DNA of 64,000 nucleotides from assembly GCF_932526225.1 (NCBI RefSeq), contig NC_064035.1, positions 4,959,501-5,023,500 on the forward strand, written 5' to 3'. The notes under the pieces are model-generated. The model did no database searches. It saw nothing but the letters and a program-made list of their open reading frames with translations, and was not told where the DNA came from. Positions within the stretch are counted from its first letter, which is position 1. Every line of letters starts with the position of its first letter. Positions 51,173 through 63,689 of the stretch are shown here, piece after piece. The stretch comes from Nematostella vectensis. Taxonomy: Eukaryota; Cnidaria; Anthozoa; Actiniaria; Edwardsiidae. A program made the position numbers and the translations under genes.

Positions 51173-51761
51173 TGTTCAAACGGGGATTTGGGCGAGATGT
51201 AATGGAAGGAATGGACCTGAATCACGAAATAACTCCACTAACACATTCTACGACCATTTGAAGAAGCTGAACACATAAAGCTATCGTTTTGCACCGTTTC
51301 AATGGAAAATAAACTTATTTTGCTCCTTTTCACTTTCTCCAAATGGGTCCAAATTCCAAATAGCACACGCACTGCATGCAAACCCGAGGACTTTCCGGAA
51401 GTAATCGGAGACTAATCGGCTCTCGTATTTGGTCTTGCTGTGGTATCCAAGTTATGAAAGATTTATTTTAAAACTAAACTGTTCATCCTTATTTTGTCCC
51501 CTTACTAATGGAGTCTCTTAGCACCAATTTAAAAGTAAACACGAGGCTTTTCACTCTCTCATTCTTTTCCGATAGCAATCTACCTCATTATTATAATTCA
51601 CATAATTTATGCATGTAATTCAACGACAAGGGTCAGTGTTTCGGTGTTTACAACGCGAAAAGTGGAACCAACCCTCATAAGTGCCAGTAGTATCACAAAA
51701 TGGCCTCAAAATCAGCCAGATGAAGACATAACTGTATGTCCTAGAGTATCACACTTGTGTT
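51173..51761. promoter_or_regulatory. Shared intergenic region of divergent GPD2 and TMEM163-like genes
   Basis: 589 bp between the two start codons, so both 5'UTRs and both promoters must fit here (unless leader exons lie elsewhere). I see no clear TATA box for either gene. Confidence 0.5.
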
Positions 51762-54700
51762 ATGGCCAGTGATACCAAGTATGGGTCGACGGTTCTTCTC
51801 ACAGATGTACGGGCGGAAGAGCGCGCGCACGTACACGACGACTGCGAGCCTTGTGTTTCGGCTCTCCACGACGGTAAGTCAGATAAATACTACGTGTCCT
51901 TTGCATTATATGACTTTTAGTATGCTAAATTCCTTTTGAAATTAGAAGTCATAAGAGCTTCTTTCTTTGGATTTATTATCTAATACCAAATACCTTTATT
52001 TCCAAACAGTGTTACGTATAAATATTTTATCTTTGTGGTTGTGTGGGGATCAAAATCTGTCTTATGCATGCACACTGTTGTCGTTATTATAAACCTCTTT
52101 AGAAATCGAGTATATAATCAATGTCGATTATTTTGGAGAACCTGTAGAAGTGCTAGCAATGAACGCGGTAGTTCTTAATCGGTGATTTTTTTTTTTTTGG
52201 AAGTACCCGGTAATTTGCCTCCCTGGGACACATCTCCTATCTAAGCGGTGAAATTAACACTATGTGTCAATCTCAATATGACATTTTATCTGTCAGATAA
52301 ATATGCGTGCTTTCTTGGCGAGGGAAATATTTACTATTTGTGTTACATTTATTATTATTATTATTATAATTTGTATAATTTTATATATATTGCATGCATA
52401 CTGAACATTCCAAATTTAATATTCTAACCAAGGGAAAAGTAAAAAATGTATGATTAATAAAAAGAAAAAAACTTTTGATGCCGCCGATGGTACAGATTTG
52501 GGGTTGTTATTTTATATATTTTTTTCTTTATACACTTAGTTATTTTTACAAATCCCGGTGCATTGGAAATATTCCATAACTGTGATTTTGATACTATCTA
52601 CATCAAAATAACTCAAAGACTAAAAGAAGTGCCTTTGCTTTCGTTTTGACAAGGCAGCATATTTATATAGATTATCAGAGTATGTATAATTATCAGTATA
52701 TGTATATAAAAAATGCTTTTTTTCAGACACAATCTCACTTTGTGTACTTCCTGTGCACACAGGTAACCCAAGCAGAACAAATCCTGCTTTTATGTAGGCT
52801 AGATTTCCAACAGTCTAGCTTTTATGCGCACTAGTCGAAAAATCAGTATTTTTAATCTTGTTTGTTTTTTTATAACAGATAACTCTTTGCAAAAAGAAAA
52901 ACTCCCACCACAATTAGCGGCAAAATGGAGGAGAATTGCCATCGTATTGTCTATTGCTTCATTGTTTTGCACCCTCGTCCTGGGGATAGCTGCTCTAGGT
53001 ACGTTGTTGTTGGCCTTACTTGTGCAACGTGTTTTGTGTTGTTAGAATGCTGTATATTCTTCTTTAGCCTTTTAAATCATTCCAGAGTGAATTTCCTTGT
53101 TCCTTGGGCCATTGAAGTTCTTGAAATTTTGTGTTTGGAGCACAACCGTTTCTAATGCCGGTGTTAATGCTAAATCACTAAATGTGCACTTAAAGGGTGT
53201 TCGGAAGTTAGTTGCTAGGGAAATTTTAAATTAATGTAGATTTCTTAGAAAAAGAGTTTTACTGCTGAACTTGGTCAAGTGAACTAGGGACTACATATTG
53301 ATTTCGTCATTAGGTGATGTCCTCGGATGACGTCATCACAGCAGAAAAAACACGTTTATTTGCCCTTCCTTGAACTTTTTTTCAAAGGATTTTTAGTTCA
53401 GAGTATTCATTATTTCTTTCTGAACAAACGTGAGCATGGGTTTAAATAAATACTGGAAAATCAATTTTTCAGACCAATTAATGTGCAAGCCATTGGGGTA
53501 TTTTGGTCATTTTTTCATTTTGAGCAGTATGCCTTATCCCATGCTCAGTTTTAACAAGAAAATGGTAAACAATATTTCCATACAAAAAATTGTCATGATT
53601 TCAAAAATTTAGGGTGCCATTTTACCTTTTTTTGTGCAACCGGATGTCGTTTTTAATGCATGCGCTGTGGCACAAACTATTTGGAGGCGTGGCTTCTTAG
53701 CCACAATCTAGTGCACGGCGCACTCTGCCATGTTTTGTTTTGGGACTTGCAATTGCACGGAAAATAATGTTTTACCGTGCTAACAATGTTGGATATACTG
53801 GAAAAAGGTTCAAAGGTGCTGGTTGTTTTGATTGTTTGAGTGGACTTTGGATTTTAGCGAAAATCCAGCCTAACGAGCCGCATCTCAGGCTTAGATCTTC
53901 TTGCGTACTGCATTCCAACACTGACAATCAAGATTTTGTTGTTCCTCTTTTCCTTTTTTAGCTACGCACAGTTGGTAGCATTTTAGCATGATAATGATAA
54001 ATTGTATAAATAATTATAACCCCTTTAAAAATGAGACATCTTGTTGCAAAAGGGGGAAAATAAAACATTTTTGATAGGCCAAAAGTTTGTAAACAAACAT
54101 GCGCGCGCCTTGAAAAGCCCGGCAGCGATTTTTCCCCGCCTAAATTGCGAGAGCACACGGCAGCGTAGCAACCAAGGTCGAATAACAACCTGACTCCCGA
54201 ACGCCCTTAATCGCCTGATACTCAGGCTTATGTCATAAAAACCTTTTTTGTTATTAGGAAGTGTTCATTAAATACACCGAGGGGGGAGGGAAGATATTGA
54301 GGGGGGGCTCCGAAAATTTTTTAACCACCAAAAGGTAGGGCTCCGAAAAAAAGGTCCTCTAAGGGAAAAAGAAAGAAAATTTTGGGGTTCTATAAGGGGG
54401 GGGGGGGGCACCGGGTATTCTCAGGGGCTCATAAGTAGGGGCAATCAACCTCCCTTTATTCTGGTATTAAAAGTATAGGTGTCACAGTGTTTCCCTGGAT
54501 CAGCCTATTTTTAGACCTGTGGATGAGCCAATCAGATGCAACCTTTGTGTTGATGTTTGGCTGAGCTCAACTGCACGTGCAGTCTAAGGCAAAAAAGCTA
54601 TATTTCTCTTAGGTACTTTGACTTTCCTTGCTCTCTTCTTCAGTATGAATCCAACTCTACCTATGACTTTGAATTCTAGCGTGCAATTCTTTTGTTAAAC

Positions 54701-57700
54701 AAACAAAACCAATAGATGATGAAAGATGGTGGATAAAAAATATTCTGCCTAACTGCGATTTTGTGCATACATCCTCATGTCACTCGCGCATGCGACCAAC
54801 ATCAACGTAGCCTATGTATTCAGCTTTAATATCTTTCCATTCATAGAAATAAGAGTGATTAAAGATAAACAATGCCAGCCACTTGATACTGGCTCACACA
54901 TATTATTCTTTTCTGTCACATTTCTTGTAAGCATCAAACCAGGACAGCATTTCATGGTGTCGCAGGTCCTCTATAGAATGTGAACCAGCAAAAATACAAG
55001 TACATTCATGATCAAATAAGTGTAGGCCAGCATCCTGGTTCCAGTGGTTCAAATTTACCCTATCATGCAATGTAGGAAACTATAAAAGAATTAGATTAAT
55101 ATCATTGGGGAGAATGAGAATCCCACTCACATTCTGCTGTTCCATTTACAGTTGTCTCATCCCTGGCAAACAGCTCAGCAGCTTTTGGCTTTGCTGTAAG
55201 TATAAGCCCTTACTTTACTTAATTTTTCTAACTTATGTTTGTTAAATTGAAATTTATCTGGTATGAGCACCTGCCTTTTTTTAAAGGGGTGTACCGGAGG
55301 GGTCTGGATAACTCCAATTGCGGACTCACTATCAAGGATTTGATATCATTTGTTATGCCGCTTACTACAAAAATGTACCATTTTTGTCTCAGGAAGTCCG
55401 ACAGAGTCACTATAATTAATTAGCGGAACTATCTAGAACAATGTTTACATGCAGGCTCTCACACGCTTGGAACATTGTAGAAATTAATACGTGCTTTTAG
55501 AACATGCTAGAATTAGATTTGTTTACTAAAAATCGTTGTTCTGTTTGCTAGAATATTCTAGAACCATGACTCAGCAGTGGATGATGTAATGTTTTTATTT
55601 TTAGTAGCAACACTTATGATGTAATTAGGTATATTTAGAAACACCCAAGAGCATATAAGGAGTTCGCTCATCTAGGGGGAAAGTTGTGAAAAAACAGAAC
55701 GACGGTTACGCTTATCTAGAGGGAATCCGAGACCGGATAACAGAATAGTGTAACGCCTTCATGGAAAGAATTATAAAGACTGTTGTGTACTAGATTGCAT
55801 TAGAGTGTAGTCATTCTAGTCCACGACAGATAACAGTAACCTTATATTTTCAAATCTGAAGATTGATTATGCATAGGTTGTGTGTAGGTTCTTACAATTT
55901 TTAGCATTTTAGAGGCTCATTCCTGCCTCATATATGATTACTAGGCTTACTAAGGGGTGGTTGAGAATAACTGTAAAACTTACGTAAACAACATTACCTT
56001 TTTGTGAATTACCCACCTCCTCTAGCATGCATGACACTAATAAGAGCGGCTGCTAAGCAGACTTCTTCTCCCCCATCTAGGGCAATAATACATTATTCAT
56101 GCATTGATTTTGGAGACGAATGAGAAAAGGGTGTTTGATTTGAATTGTCTTAACATAGTTTTTGCAAACTTAGGCCAAAATTAAGAAATCTAATTTGAAC
56201 TGTGTCCTGAATTTGTCTTTTTTTTAGTACGACTCTCTACTTGATGCTTTGACAACTCTTGTTGTCCTTTGGAGGTTTTTGGGTGGAACTAATGCTGTTT
56301 ACTCAGCAGAGCGAGAAAGAAAGTAAGTAAACATGGATAATGAAGCCAAAGGATGGAGGGTGTGCGAAAAATGACCATCAAATATTTGATGAGTCCAGGT
56401 GCGTACAAAGGAGATGCACATGCTGGCTGTGGACTGAATGTAAAATCTCCTACCCCCAGAAAATCAAACCTTAGCAATCAAGCTCAATAAAAAAAGAGCA
56501 CCCCAACTGGCAGCAGAAAGGATATTAGTACCTAAATCAAAGAAAGATAATGACTTCTCCTCTTTTCTTTATTAAATATTGTTTTTGTATTGTTTATGCT
56601 TTGGTGAAGTTGATGAAAACAAACCATCCCATCCTGCTTCGCTGCCTGTTTCCATATGCCTGCATAACACTTGTTTATGTGTTGTAGAGCCTGTAAAATC
56701 ATTGGAGTGTGTTTTGTTGTGTCATCTATTGGAATTTTGACTAGAGCTGTCAGATCTTTGATTGTTGAAAGGCATCCTCAACAAGTGAGTGGAAAATATA
56801 ATGTATCTTTGTTGAAGAATTTAGGTGGCAAAAGGAGAGGTTTAGAGGAAAACTTTATGTATAAATTCCTCATGATCCAGGAATATGATATGTGTATAAG
56901 AAGACTATGATTAACACAGTTTAAGCACTAACAATGTTTAACATTTCTGTTTCCAAGAAAAAATAGTGTTATCTTTATTCTTCAGTTCTCTGGTTTGGAA
57001 GCGATTTCTGGCATAAGTCTTGTTATTCTGTCGCTCCTCGCCTGGATGAAGTTTGTTGTAGCTGACAGAATCAGAAGCAGCTCCCTCAAAACAGATGGTA
57101 TGTTATTGTATAAAAACTGATTAGCCCATTCACTCCTAAGTACTTTTGTGCAAAATTGTTAGAAAAATTGAAGACAAAAAAAAGAAACACTACCACACTA
57201 CCACTACACCAGCTCAGCTACTATTGACCCAAGAAAGTTTGCCTTGAAGTTTCCGACAATGCACTGTCAGTTTAGCAAATGCTGTGCTTATGGAATGTTT
57301 GCTCACTGAGGTTGATTCACTGGGATGATTCCTTGTGTGGGCTTCACCGAGTGAGAAAGGAATTTTCTAGTGAATGAACCACTCTCCAATTTGGAACATT
57401 TTTTCCACCCAACCTTATTAAAAAAGTTGTTCTCAGGCTTTCAATGTTTTCTTTGGCTTTTGAGAAAAAAGACTGTTATGAGATTGGTGGAGTTTGCCAA
57501 TTGGAAAGTTTAGGGACAAAATTCATTGTCTAATTACTCTTAATTTTCGCCATGTAGCCTGTTACCACAGGACCTATTGAAAGAACTCTAAATCAGCTAT
57601 ATTTTACAAAGCAAGAGACACAGATAGGACACACAGACAGGTAGTATATTGATGTTTTATTTTTGCGGCGAGGGCATCTAGCACATGTTTTTGCTCCTGC

Positions 57701-60700
57701 TAATACCCTGTATATTGGGGCCCACGTGTAAACACGTGGTTATGCGGAATACCTTCCCGCCCCTACCCCTCACCGGGGCACTAGTATGATGTGTCTCATG
57801 TGCTAGATGCCCTCAGTTAGAATCTTGATTTTCACTAAATCTTTGCCTAAGAAGACCAGCGAACATTTACCACTGTTCTATAATATAAATTTCTAAACCA
57901 AACCTTCTATATGCAGTATAAAAAAAGTCGTTTTTACAGATAACAGGTATTCAAAATTATAAATCGTATCAAAATGATGTAGAAGTGAAATGCATTTGAT
58001 ACTTTTTTCTTAGTTAACATCCAATTATAGAGACCAAGCCATCTCCCTGAAAGCAATAGAAAGAATAAGAAGGTCATTTTTCAGAATTAGTTTTTTTTTT
58101 CTCAGAGATATTATACTCTTAAACATGGCCCTAAACGCGATTTGGGTCATATTGTCCGTGCCAGTTTTGTTCCCCAATCACATCTTCACTGGAAGGCGAA
58201 TCCTGGTTCCTGTTTTATCCATTCAGGATCATAACACACCGATAACTTGAATTGCCCCTGGTTTTTACATCATTTTAAAGGTTGTTGCACTTACTGATGG
58301 TCTATTTGTTGTGGTAGCTAGCACCCTGAACAACAGTTGCTGTAGGTTGTTCTTCAAAGGTATGCTAGCTACCACTTAAAGTCGCTTAGGATGCATCAGA
58401 GCCGTGCAGCTGGCGGTTGAGCAGACCGCGCAGGCTCTCACGGAAGCGATGCCAAGCACGAACTGCACGGTGTGGGCGCCTCTGTAGAAAAAAAAAACTG
58501 GTTAAGACACAGCAATAATGTTATTCGTTTCTGTTTTCGATTAAAATTGCAACTTTTTATGCGTTTTCATAATTCCAAACTGTTCCTTTTTTGGCCTTGT
58601 TTTTGCTGATACTTATGAATGATTTCAAACAAAAGGGAAGGGAAAACCAAAACAGAGTCGGAAAATACGTCAAAATTCGGCCTTTAAAAAAAAGCGCTAA
58701 AGAAGTGAAGAAGGATTGTAATAAAAGTAAAAAAATGATAATAGACAAATCATCTTCATGTACACAACAGACTAGGGTAAGTGCTGATACGTAATGTCTA
58801 ATCACCTCTGGTACAGCATCCGTTTGTGTCTCAACTGACGCCACTGTCACTTCACTAGTGGCCTGGACATCAGCCTCGGCGCATTCAGTAGTGCATTCAC
58901 TCCCTACGCTTGTTGTAGATGGAGAGCAAGTCTGGCTCTCGGCGGTGCACTAAAACAACAGACAGTTGTAGCACCCTAGCTATTTAACTGTAAGACTTAC
59001 TATGCATAGACGACTTTTATTCGCTTACACTTAGACTTACTAAGTGTAAGCGGGTTTTATTTGCTGTTAGACTTACTGCGTGCGGACGGGTTTTATTCGC
59101 TGTAAGATCAGCGGCGTAGCCAAGGATTTTTAACAGGAGGGGGCCCAAAAGGCCCGGTGAAGGCATTTTCTCCTGTATTTCAAATAATGACTCATACGTT
59201 TACAGATTTTTGGCTGCTAGAAGAGGGGTGGGGCGGGCCCCCTGGGCCACCCCCCTGGCTACGCCCCTGAAGATTTACTGATATTCGCTTTAAACTGTCT
59301 TAGTTAAGGCGCGTATTATTCGCTGTAAGACTTACTGCGTGAGGACGGTTTTATTCGCTGCAAGATTATCTGATATTTGCTTAAGACTAACTAAGTGTAG
59401 GCGGGTATTATTTGCTGTAAGACTTACTGCGTGTGGACGGGTATTATTTGCTTTAAGATTTACTGCGTGTGGACGGGTATTATTTGCTTTAAGACTTACT
59501 GCGTGTGGACGGGTATTATTTGCTTTAAGACTTACTGCGTGTGGACGGGTATTATTTGCTGAAATACTCACTGCGTGTGGACGGGTATTATTTGCTGTAA
59601 GACTTACTGCGTGTGGACGGGTATTATTTGCTGAAAGACTTACTGCGTGTGGACGGGTATTATTTGCTGTAAGACTTACTGCGTGTGGACGGGTATTATT
59701 TGCTGAAAGACTTACTGCGTGTGGACGGGTATTATTTGCTGAAAGATTTACTGCGTGTAGTCGGGTATTATTTGGTTTAAGATTTACTGCGTGTGGACGG
59801 GTATTATTTGCTTTAAGACTTACTGCGTGTGGACGGGTATTATTTGCTGAAATACTTACTGCGTGTGGACGGGTATTATTTGCTGTAAGACTTACTGCGT
59901 GTGGACGGGTATTATTTGCTGAAAGACTTACTGCGTGTGGACGGGTATTATTTGCTGTAAGACTTACTGCGTGTGGACGGGTATTATTTGCTGAAAGACT
60001 TACTGCGTGTGGACGGGTATTATTTGCTGAAAGATTTACTGTGTGTAGTCGGGTATTACTTGTTGTTTGACTTACTGCGAGTGGACGTGCATTCGCCTGT
60101 TCAATTTCTCTCTTCAGTTGTGCGAGGAGTCTGTTGAAAATAAGAAATAATGAATTTCAAAATAATATTTACTATGGAAGAATTAAGTACCAACTTACGC
60201 ATCTTTTGCGGCATTGTTCTTTGCCTGTTCTGCAATTTGCGTCGCAAAGGTCTCCTGCCAAGAAAACAGATGCATTAGTACTTATGAAATGGATATGAAA
60301 TATGTGGAATGTTTTGATACCTTTTCTTCCTGAAGCCCGCCGCAGGAGGACTTGAGGTTTTTCTCATCTCTAAAAAAGAAGAAAATGTAATCAGTGCATT
60401 GTCAAAATGAATGAGCAAACATGTTCATAAGTAGTTTATTTCTTCACCTTTTGGCAAGTGCTGGCGCTGATGCAGATAAGACCTGAAAACACCGAGAAGT
60501 TTGTTAGTGGAATCTTAATCTGTCCGTCTGTCTATTTTCCGTCTGTATCTTCTCCGTCTGTCTATCTTAATCTGGTCCGTCTTTCTATTTTCTCCGTCTG
60601 TTGGTCCTACCTTTTCTAGCACGGCTTTTAGAGAATGTTGTATGAAGACTTTCTGCAACTTCCTGAAGAAGAAAAAAGGCATATGTAAATTTATCAATAT

Positions 60701-63363
60701 TGTTGGAAAATGTCCCTTTCTACCCAAAAGAACGCAAACAAAAGACACTCACAGTTCTTGCAGCTTGGCGTGTATGTTGCCTTTATCCTATGGCCATGAA
60801 CACAATCATTAAGAAATGAATTCAGATATTTATGACTAAAACAATACTTATGACTAAAACATGGACTTATATTAACGCGACGCATTTATTTGTGGCCCTT
60901 GCGTAAAGAAGACGAACACGCCACGAAAACAAAAACGAAACCAAATATCATAAAAATGAAGATTTCTATGGTTAATATCTACTCAATCTTTTTCAATTTG
61001 TTTTACCTGCTTCTTGAGAAGGAGTTCTACATTCCTTTGCTCTTCCGTTAGGACTCTTCGAAATACAAATGTTTTGGAGCAACTCTTAATATATATCATA
61101 ATTAATAGATTGATTCTGATGAGTTATATAATATACTCACCGATTCTCGCCCTGTAGATCAGATATGAGGACATCATTCTCGGCCTAGAAATATTCACAC
61201 GCTCTTGTAAGAATTAATTATACGTCAGAACCCTTTTCAGTGCGTCAAATAATACGTACCCCAAGTTTTCTGATTTCGTTATTCAAGCTTCGAATAGCAC
61301 GGTTCGCATAATCCAAGGCCGATATCTACGGACAAACCAGCTCATATGTAACTTATAATTTATATCAGTTCTCACGATTTTTGCTCCCATATGCATCAAC
61401 TAATATAGATCACATCCCTTCATTTAAAAAACTAAGGTACTTACTAACTCTCGAATCCTTGAGGCTGTTGGAGGAAATTATCAAAAATCAGTATACTCAT
61501 AACTAAGTAACACTCAAATTTGCTCAAACTATAAATGGAAAATTACAAGGAATTTTAGACAAGGCCGAGAAGGGCCCGCGGGACACACTTACGAATCCCG
61601 CAATGTGCAACTCGTCCCAGACTCACCTTTCGTGCATCCGGTGGGCTTGGGCCCACTGTTCCTTCGGTTATTTTGAGACATTTTATCTAGTTTTAGCGGC
61701 AATAGCCTTTCCCCAACAAGCTTTAGGCTTGAAATGAGAATTGTCATCGAAGAACACACAAAAAAAAAACTATAGCAACCATTGTTTAGGTCACGATTCG
61801 AAAATTGCGCGCGCTGTCGAAGAGAGACCGCTGACGCCGGGGGCTAGTGCATTATGGGCCTCCGTTAAGATGTTTTTCCTTGATGGAATTTGAGCGCGAA
61901 TGCAAGGCTTTGAGGCAGAATATTTTATAGCAATTTGCAGCTCTTTTTTAGATTTCCAAATTACCACATTTCAAGTCCTGCTTCAAGCGTTATCGTAGTT
62001 TTATTATTATGATATCTTATGATTTGTAGCATACTCTTTGGCTAAGAATCAGAGTTTGCTTTACTAAAAAGAGATAATCACAATTATAATACTGGAGAAC
62101 GAATATGATTCTGCTGTTAATCGCTTTGCCAAAAAGTGACCCCTCCCTCTCTGTAGCCTAAAAGAAACAGATTGATGGGCTAGTTCCTATTTTTTTCAGC
62201 AGGGGTTACCTCCATTTAAGCCAATTAAAGCTCAACCAGATTTAAGGATAAAAGACAATTAAAATACACCGAAAGACAAATTTTGGATAGCGCAGGCATA
62301 TCAAAAAGGGCCGAACACAAGCACACAACTGTTTTGTTGGGCGAACCGTTAATAGTCTTGCGTTTGCCTTTGCCATTGGTTGCTAGTATTATGTTTGTGT
62401 CTCAGTGAAAACCAAGCTTAATGCTTTCTTGTATTGCCTTCCAGGAATCAACTCCACCGCTGGCGCCGCCATGTCTCTTGGAATGATCATGAGTTCGCTC
62501 GCCTATGACCATAATAATTCAGTGTGGTTCCTTGATGCGGCTATCGCCATTTGCACAGCTGTAGCCATAGGAGTTTATGGCATCAGGTACGAACAACTGA
62601 TTGATCTTTTATTGATTAACTATAATATATGTCTTTATTTAAAGCCTTTACAAAATGCTGTGTTTGTCCTTTCTTCTACTGAATCGCTTTCGTTCCCTTC
62701 TCATCTCCATCCTCTTTCAAAAGATTATAGCTTGATCTGTATTTCATTACAAGGCTTATGGTTATACTATGATATAAGCACTGCGATAAATGCCTTCACG
62801 CCAGTGTGAACTTCTCTTGAGTAAATTATCTAAGATATTAATTTACCAATTTGTTCCTCGACAAAAACCAGACTTTTGAGATATTTGTTGAAATTATGAC
62901 TTTTAGTAGCCCCGCCTAGATTCGCAAGAATTTCTGCGAGGACTCTCTCTTTTTAGTTACATTTTTGCAGATCATCGTTATATTTATATACGTAATCATA
63001 CGATTACGAGTTCAATTAAAATATTATTTACATGAGTGTATTTTTCCCGTTCGTAATTTCGCCCGAAGAGATCTTTTTTATAAGCCAATTTGTTACTTTG
63101 TACACGCCACCTCATTTCTGAACTTTGTCAGAGTTTGATCCTGGATTTTGCAATGCTAACCGCGAGTTTATGATAATTTTTAAAAATCTCTGACAGGACA
63201 TTACCGTAAAATCCAGGTTTCACTGAACCCTACCTGCAGAACGTTGTTTTGCGAATTTTACGAATCGATGCGATAGTGTTATGATTGTTTTGATTTCAGA
63301 CTGCTTATTGACGTCTACCAGACCAGGTCTCAGTATGCTGAGAGCGACGGTAACGACGATTGA
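51762..63363 (+). CDS. TMEM163: TMEM163-like zinc transporter
   Basis: Eight coding exons: 51762-51873, 52879-52998, 55152-55195, 56228-56322, 56688-56784, 56986-57097, 62445-62586, 63300-63363. All are in phase, giving 261 aa (human about 289). TMEM163 is a CDF-related six-helix protein of synaptic vesicles, lysosomes and plasma membrane that exports zinc as a dimer. Predicted helices are near 58-77, 86-108, 127-145, 161-180, 196-213 and 220-240. The likely metal-site Asps are kept in YDSLLD (D94, D98), as are KTDGINS and WFLDAA. Sequence such as SSAAFGFAYDSLLDALTTLVVLWR closely follows the vertebrate protein. The acidic N- and C-termini face the cytosol. Intron 6 (57098-62444) contains a complete gene on the other strand. 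AATAAA at 63431-63436. Confidence 0.9.
53190..54210. mobile_element. Non-autonomous DNA transposon with TTAA target sites
   Basis: TTAA occurs at 53190-53193 and 54207-54210. Inside, the ends read AGGGTGTTCGGAAGTTAG and, inverted, GGGCGTTCGGGAGTCAG. TTAA specificity and G-rich termini suit piggyBac or Kolobok families. No transposase frame was found in about 1 kb. It lies in TMEM163 intron 2. Confidence 0.7.
54270..54440 (+). repeat. G-rich low-complexity stretch
   Basis: Several G runs, including about nine or more at 54399-54408, and GGGCTCCGAAAA repeated. In TMEM163 intron 2. Confidence 0.6.
57670..57814. mobile_element. MITE-like foldback with 18-bp perfect ends
   Basis: GAGGGCATCTAGCACATG at 57670-57687 and its exact reverse complement at 57797-57814. 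An inner palindrome CCACGTGTAAACACGTGG sits in the core. It lies in TMEM163 intron 6, downstream of the nested gene. Confidence 0.8.
58311..58375 (-). promoter_or_regulatory. Stem-loop in the 3'UTR of the nested gene
   Basis: GTGGTAGCTAGCA and TGCTAGCTACCAC form a 13-bp perfect stem. An inner GAACAAC/GTTGTTC pair extends it. It begins 11 nt after the stop codon of the antisense gene. Function unknown; it could be an RNA structure or a small MITE. Confidence 0.6.
58386..61681 (-). CDS. Coiled-coil protein of unknown function, nested antisense in TMEM163 intron 6
   Basis: Thirteen coding exons in gene order: 61627-61681, 61445-61464, 61260-61325, 61141-61184, 61007-61055, 60753-60787, 60611-60662, 60448-60482, 60321-60369, 60199-60254, 60076-60130, 58806-58949, 58386-58481. 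Every junction is GT-AG and in phase, giving 251 aa. I do not recognise the family. It starts MSQNNRRNSGPKPTG, then a charged Leu/Glu/Lys-rich region (about 19-120: ALDYANRAIRSLNNEIRKLG, LISDLQGENRVLTEEQ) expected to form coiled coils. A second such segment ends QLKREIEQANARPLA. Then comes an acidic Ser/Thr/Cys-rich linker (CTAESQTCSPSTTS...VASVETQTDAVPE) and a basic tail RRPHRAVRAWHRFRESLRGL. No signal or membrane segment. Most exons are 20-66 nt. The 5' splice site of exon 11 adjoins a satellite array. A structural or centrosome/cilium-type role is conceivable but not shown. Confidence 0.75.
58975..59400 (-). repeat. Degenerate outliers of the 36-bp satellite
   Basis: Irregular copies of the satellite unit (TTATTCGCTGTAAGACTTAC-like on the + strand) lie at 58975-59107 and 59271-59400, interrupted by a small element at 59108-59270. 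Confidence 0.7.
59108..59270. mobile_element. Small MITE-like element inside the satellite
   Basis: The ends TCAGCGGCGTAGCCAAGG and CCTGGCTACGCCCCTGA form imperfect inverted repeats. AAGA or AGA flanks both sides as a possible short target duplication. Non-coding. Confidence 0.6.
59401..60075 (-). repeat. 36-bp satellite array adjoining the exon 11 donor of the nested gene
   Basis: About 18-19 units of 36 bp. On the gene strand each unit reads like AATACCCGTCCACACGCA followed by GTAAGTCTTTCAGCA. The array begins directly at the donor of exon 11, and exon 11 itself ends AATGCACGTCCACTCGCA, a divergent first unit. Both strands are open because 36 is a multiple of three. A higher-order period of 288 bp is visible. 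Confidence 0.95.
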
Positions 63364-63430
63364 CTGAGAACGGGCCGGGGTATTTTAAAAAAAGTGGCTA
63401 AGCCACAATATTTAATCTGATTTCAATTTC

Positions 63431-63436
63431 AATAAA
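63431..63436 (+). terminator. Polyadenylation signal of TMEM163
   Basis: AATAAA 68 nt past the stop codon. Confidence 0.7.
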
Positions 63437-63689
63437 ATTTCATGAACACTATGCACCGGTCTGCTGGAGATTACAGCTATTCGTAGGACTGGCAGACTTG
63501 GTATGGCAGAGAATTGAGGTTTAATGTAATAATTTCTAACGAAAGTCAATAGCTGTTATTTCACTTATGAATCTGAAATATTTATATAATAGTGAAACTG
63601 AAAAGTCAAGGAAATTAAAAAACACTTAAATGCTATAGTTGCTGTTGAGTATATGTGAAGCTTCGAGCACTCAAAGTTGAATCGTGCTT

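Noticed and set aside
59339-60070. 243-codon plus-strand frame with ACGRVLFA repeats
   Set aside because: A by-product of the 36-bp satellite, whose length is a multiple of three. No splice or family support.
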